NCBI GenBank assembly: GCA_963847735.1
Contig: CAWKAV010000016.1
Location: 744,001 to 808,000, forward strand
DNA from: CAWKAV01 sp963847735
GTDB lineage: Bacteria > Desulfobacterota > Desulfuromonadia > Desulfuromonadales > BM103
Reading direction: 5' to 3'
DNA: 64,000 bases
Positions 62,865 to 64,000 of the stretch are shown one piece after another (within the stretch, counting starts at the first letter, position 1; each line of letters opens with the position of its first letter). The translations under genes were made by a program, and so were the position numbers. The notes beneath the pieces are model-generated. The model made no database searches, was not told the DNA's origin, and worked only from the letters and a program-made list of their open reading frames with translations.

Positions 62865-63953
62865 TCAGCGCTGGAACAGCGCCATCTCCACTGTCAATCC
62901 GGGGCCGAAAGCCATGGCGCAGACTTTCTCATGGTCAGCTATCGCCGGTTGCGCCAACGTCTCCTTAAGGACAAAAAGGATCGTGGCACTACTCATATTT
63001 CCGTACGCCTTTAATACATTGAGCGATGGTAACACCTGAGCAGGTGACAACTTCAGGCTTCTGGCCACCTTGTCAACAATTGACTTGCCGCCGGGATGCA
63101 CCGCCCAACGATGAATGTCCTGAATGGTCAGTTCGTTTCTGGAGAGAAGTGGCTGAAGTAGTTCTTCGATACCCGCACCAATGATTTTCGGGACATAGCT
63201 CGAAAGTGAGATGTCAAAACCCAGGTCGCCGATGCTCCAGGTCATCGCCTCCCTTCCACTCGGGATCAGGGCAGAGTCAAAAGCATCAATCCGGTATGTT
63301 TTGGAATCGGGTTGCGGCGGCCTCGCACTGACCAGAACCGCCCCGGCACCATCTGAAAATAAGGAATTGGCGAGAATCGTATCTTCATTGCCGTTGATCT
63401 GCAGGTGCAGACTACATAGCTCCAGGCACATGACTAAAACTACAGCCTCCGGATTGGCCTGACAGAATTGCGTGGCCATGTTTAGTGCTGGAAAGGCCGC
63501 GTAACAACCCATAAATCCGAGGTGATAGCGCTGGGTGTTGCCGGATAGGCCCAATTCCTGACAGAGAAAGTAATCGATCCCCGGATTGAAAAATCCGGTA
63601 CAGGACGCAGTGACCACATGGGTAATATCTTCCGGCGCAAATGCGGTTGAAGCTGTGAGCAGTTTGTGCCCAAGGTCAACAGCAAGTTTTTTCCCTTCGC
63701 GGGTATAGATGTCATTGCGTTCTGATGTACTCGGCTGCCGGAAGGAACCTTCCTCGGTGGGGATAAAAAAACCTTCACCCCAGTCGGGGATAACACTATG
63801 ACGGTATTCAATCCCGGAATTTCGGTAAAGCATGCGAATCAGGCGCTTGTCCCGCTCCTCCCGTGTCCACTCGAGCATGCGTTGGCCAACATCGGATTGT
63901 TCATAGCTTCGCAGAGGGACTTCTGTCTCTATATTGTGAATCCAGACGGACAT
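62865..63953 (-). CDS. Type III polyketide synthase (chalcone/alkylresorcinol synthase-like)
   Basis: The 362-residue enzyme has the thiolase-fold triad: Cys in TASCTGFFNPGIDY, His in WAVHPGGKSIVDKV and Asn in KAYGNMSSATILFV; GFMGCYAAFPAL is the conserved loop. It extends a fatty acyl or aryl starter with malonyl-CoA, then cyclises it. A bacterial enzyme beside an FAD hydroxylase and a methyltransferase suggests alkylresorcinol or alkylquinone synthesis. ATG at 63953 with AAAGGAAA upstream; no other gene begins before the window edge. Confidence 0.92.
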   Translation of the reverse strand: MSVWIHNIETEVPLRSYEQSDVGQRMLEWTREERDKRLIRMLYRNSGIEYRHSVIPDWGEGFFIPTEEGSFRQPSTSERNDIYTREGKKLAVDLGHKLLTASTAFAPEDITHVVTASCTGFFNPGIDYFLCQELGLSGNTQRYHLGFMGCYAAFPALNMATQFCQANPEAVVLVMCLELCSLHLQINGNEDTILANSLFSDGAGAVLVSARPPQPDSKTYRIDAFDSALIPSGREAMTWSIGDLGFDISLSSYVPKIIGAGIEELLQPLLSRNELTIQDIHRWAVHPGGKSIVDKVARSLKLSPAQVLPSLNVLKAYGNMSSATILFVLKETLAQPAIADHEKVCAMAFGPGLTVEMALFQR

Positions 63954-64000
63954 AACTTTCCTTTAGCCAGGCCATTAAGATGCAACCTTTAATAAGTCTG

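Overview
The window reads as a chromosomal piece of a Gram-negative anaerobe of the Desulfuromonadales type (Geobacter, Desulfuromonas and Pelobacter relatives). This is inferred from gene order and content, not from a database search. Supporting features are a pilMNOPQ-aroK-aroB block followed by a TPR/roadblock pair, a futalosine-type menaquinone gene (mqnA), an E. coli-like asd, accBC beside an X-Pro peptidase, and a respiratory nar cluster with two narK genes. Nearly all genes up to 45 kb are on the + strand. Base composition falls visibly between about 5 and 16.5 kb.

Region 1 (1-18.6 kb) is a surface polysaccharide or glycolipid cluster. It holds a truncated TMTC-like membrane TPR protein, a UbiA-family prenyltransferase, an FkbM methyltransferase, six probable GT4/GT2/GT9 sugar transferases, a Wzx-type flippase, three separate B12-binding radical SAM enzymes, three further SAM methyltransferases and a GDP-mannose 4,6-dehydratase-like enzyme. 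Region 2 (18.6-25.5 kb) makes type IV pili or type II-like machinery: prepilin peptidase, a small Cro/CI-type regulator with a readable promoter, operator and FNR-like boxes, then pilMNOPQ. Region 3 (25.5-41.3 kb) is housekeeping metabolism: aroK, aroB, aroQ, accBC, lipM-like, mqnA with a short coupled leader ORF, tRNA-Leu(UAA), leuB, asd, an EcfT-like protein, truA, guaB and guaA. Region 4 (41.5-44.8 kb) is a small accessory stretch: a WYL regulator, a Kazal-type lipoprotein, a 57-residue zinc-ribbon protein and an unusual nitrilase-superfamily protein.

Region 5 (45-59.5 kb) is a molybdenum and nitrate respiration island. On the minus strand are modC, modB, modA, modE, mobB and mobA. Divergent from them on the plus strand are a monohaem cytochrome, narGHJI, two narK transporters and a PAS protein. 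An FNR-like box lies in the divergent gap. Molybdate import, bis-MGD cofactor completion, nitrate uptake and nitrate reduction are thus encoded together. modC, the cytochrome, narG and narJ carry about twelve single-base frameshifts, while no frameshift was noticed elsewhere. Region 6 (60-64 kb, minus strand) is a type III polyketide synthase cluster: PKS, FAD hydroxylase, a truncated RND transporter and a UbiE-like methyltransferase, probably for a phenolic lipid or alkylquinone.

The points most worth following up are the nitrilase-like and zinc-ribbon pair, the lipoyl-like insert in the first NarK, the cluster of frameshifts confined to mod/nar, the regulator promoter with paired TATA-N2-TATA operators and FNR boxes, the mqnA leader peptide, the three B12 radical SAM enzymes, and the type III PKS cluster.
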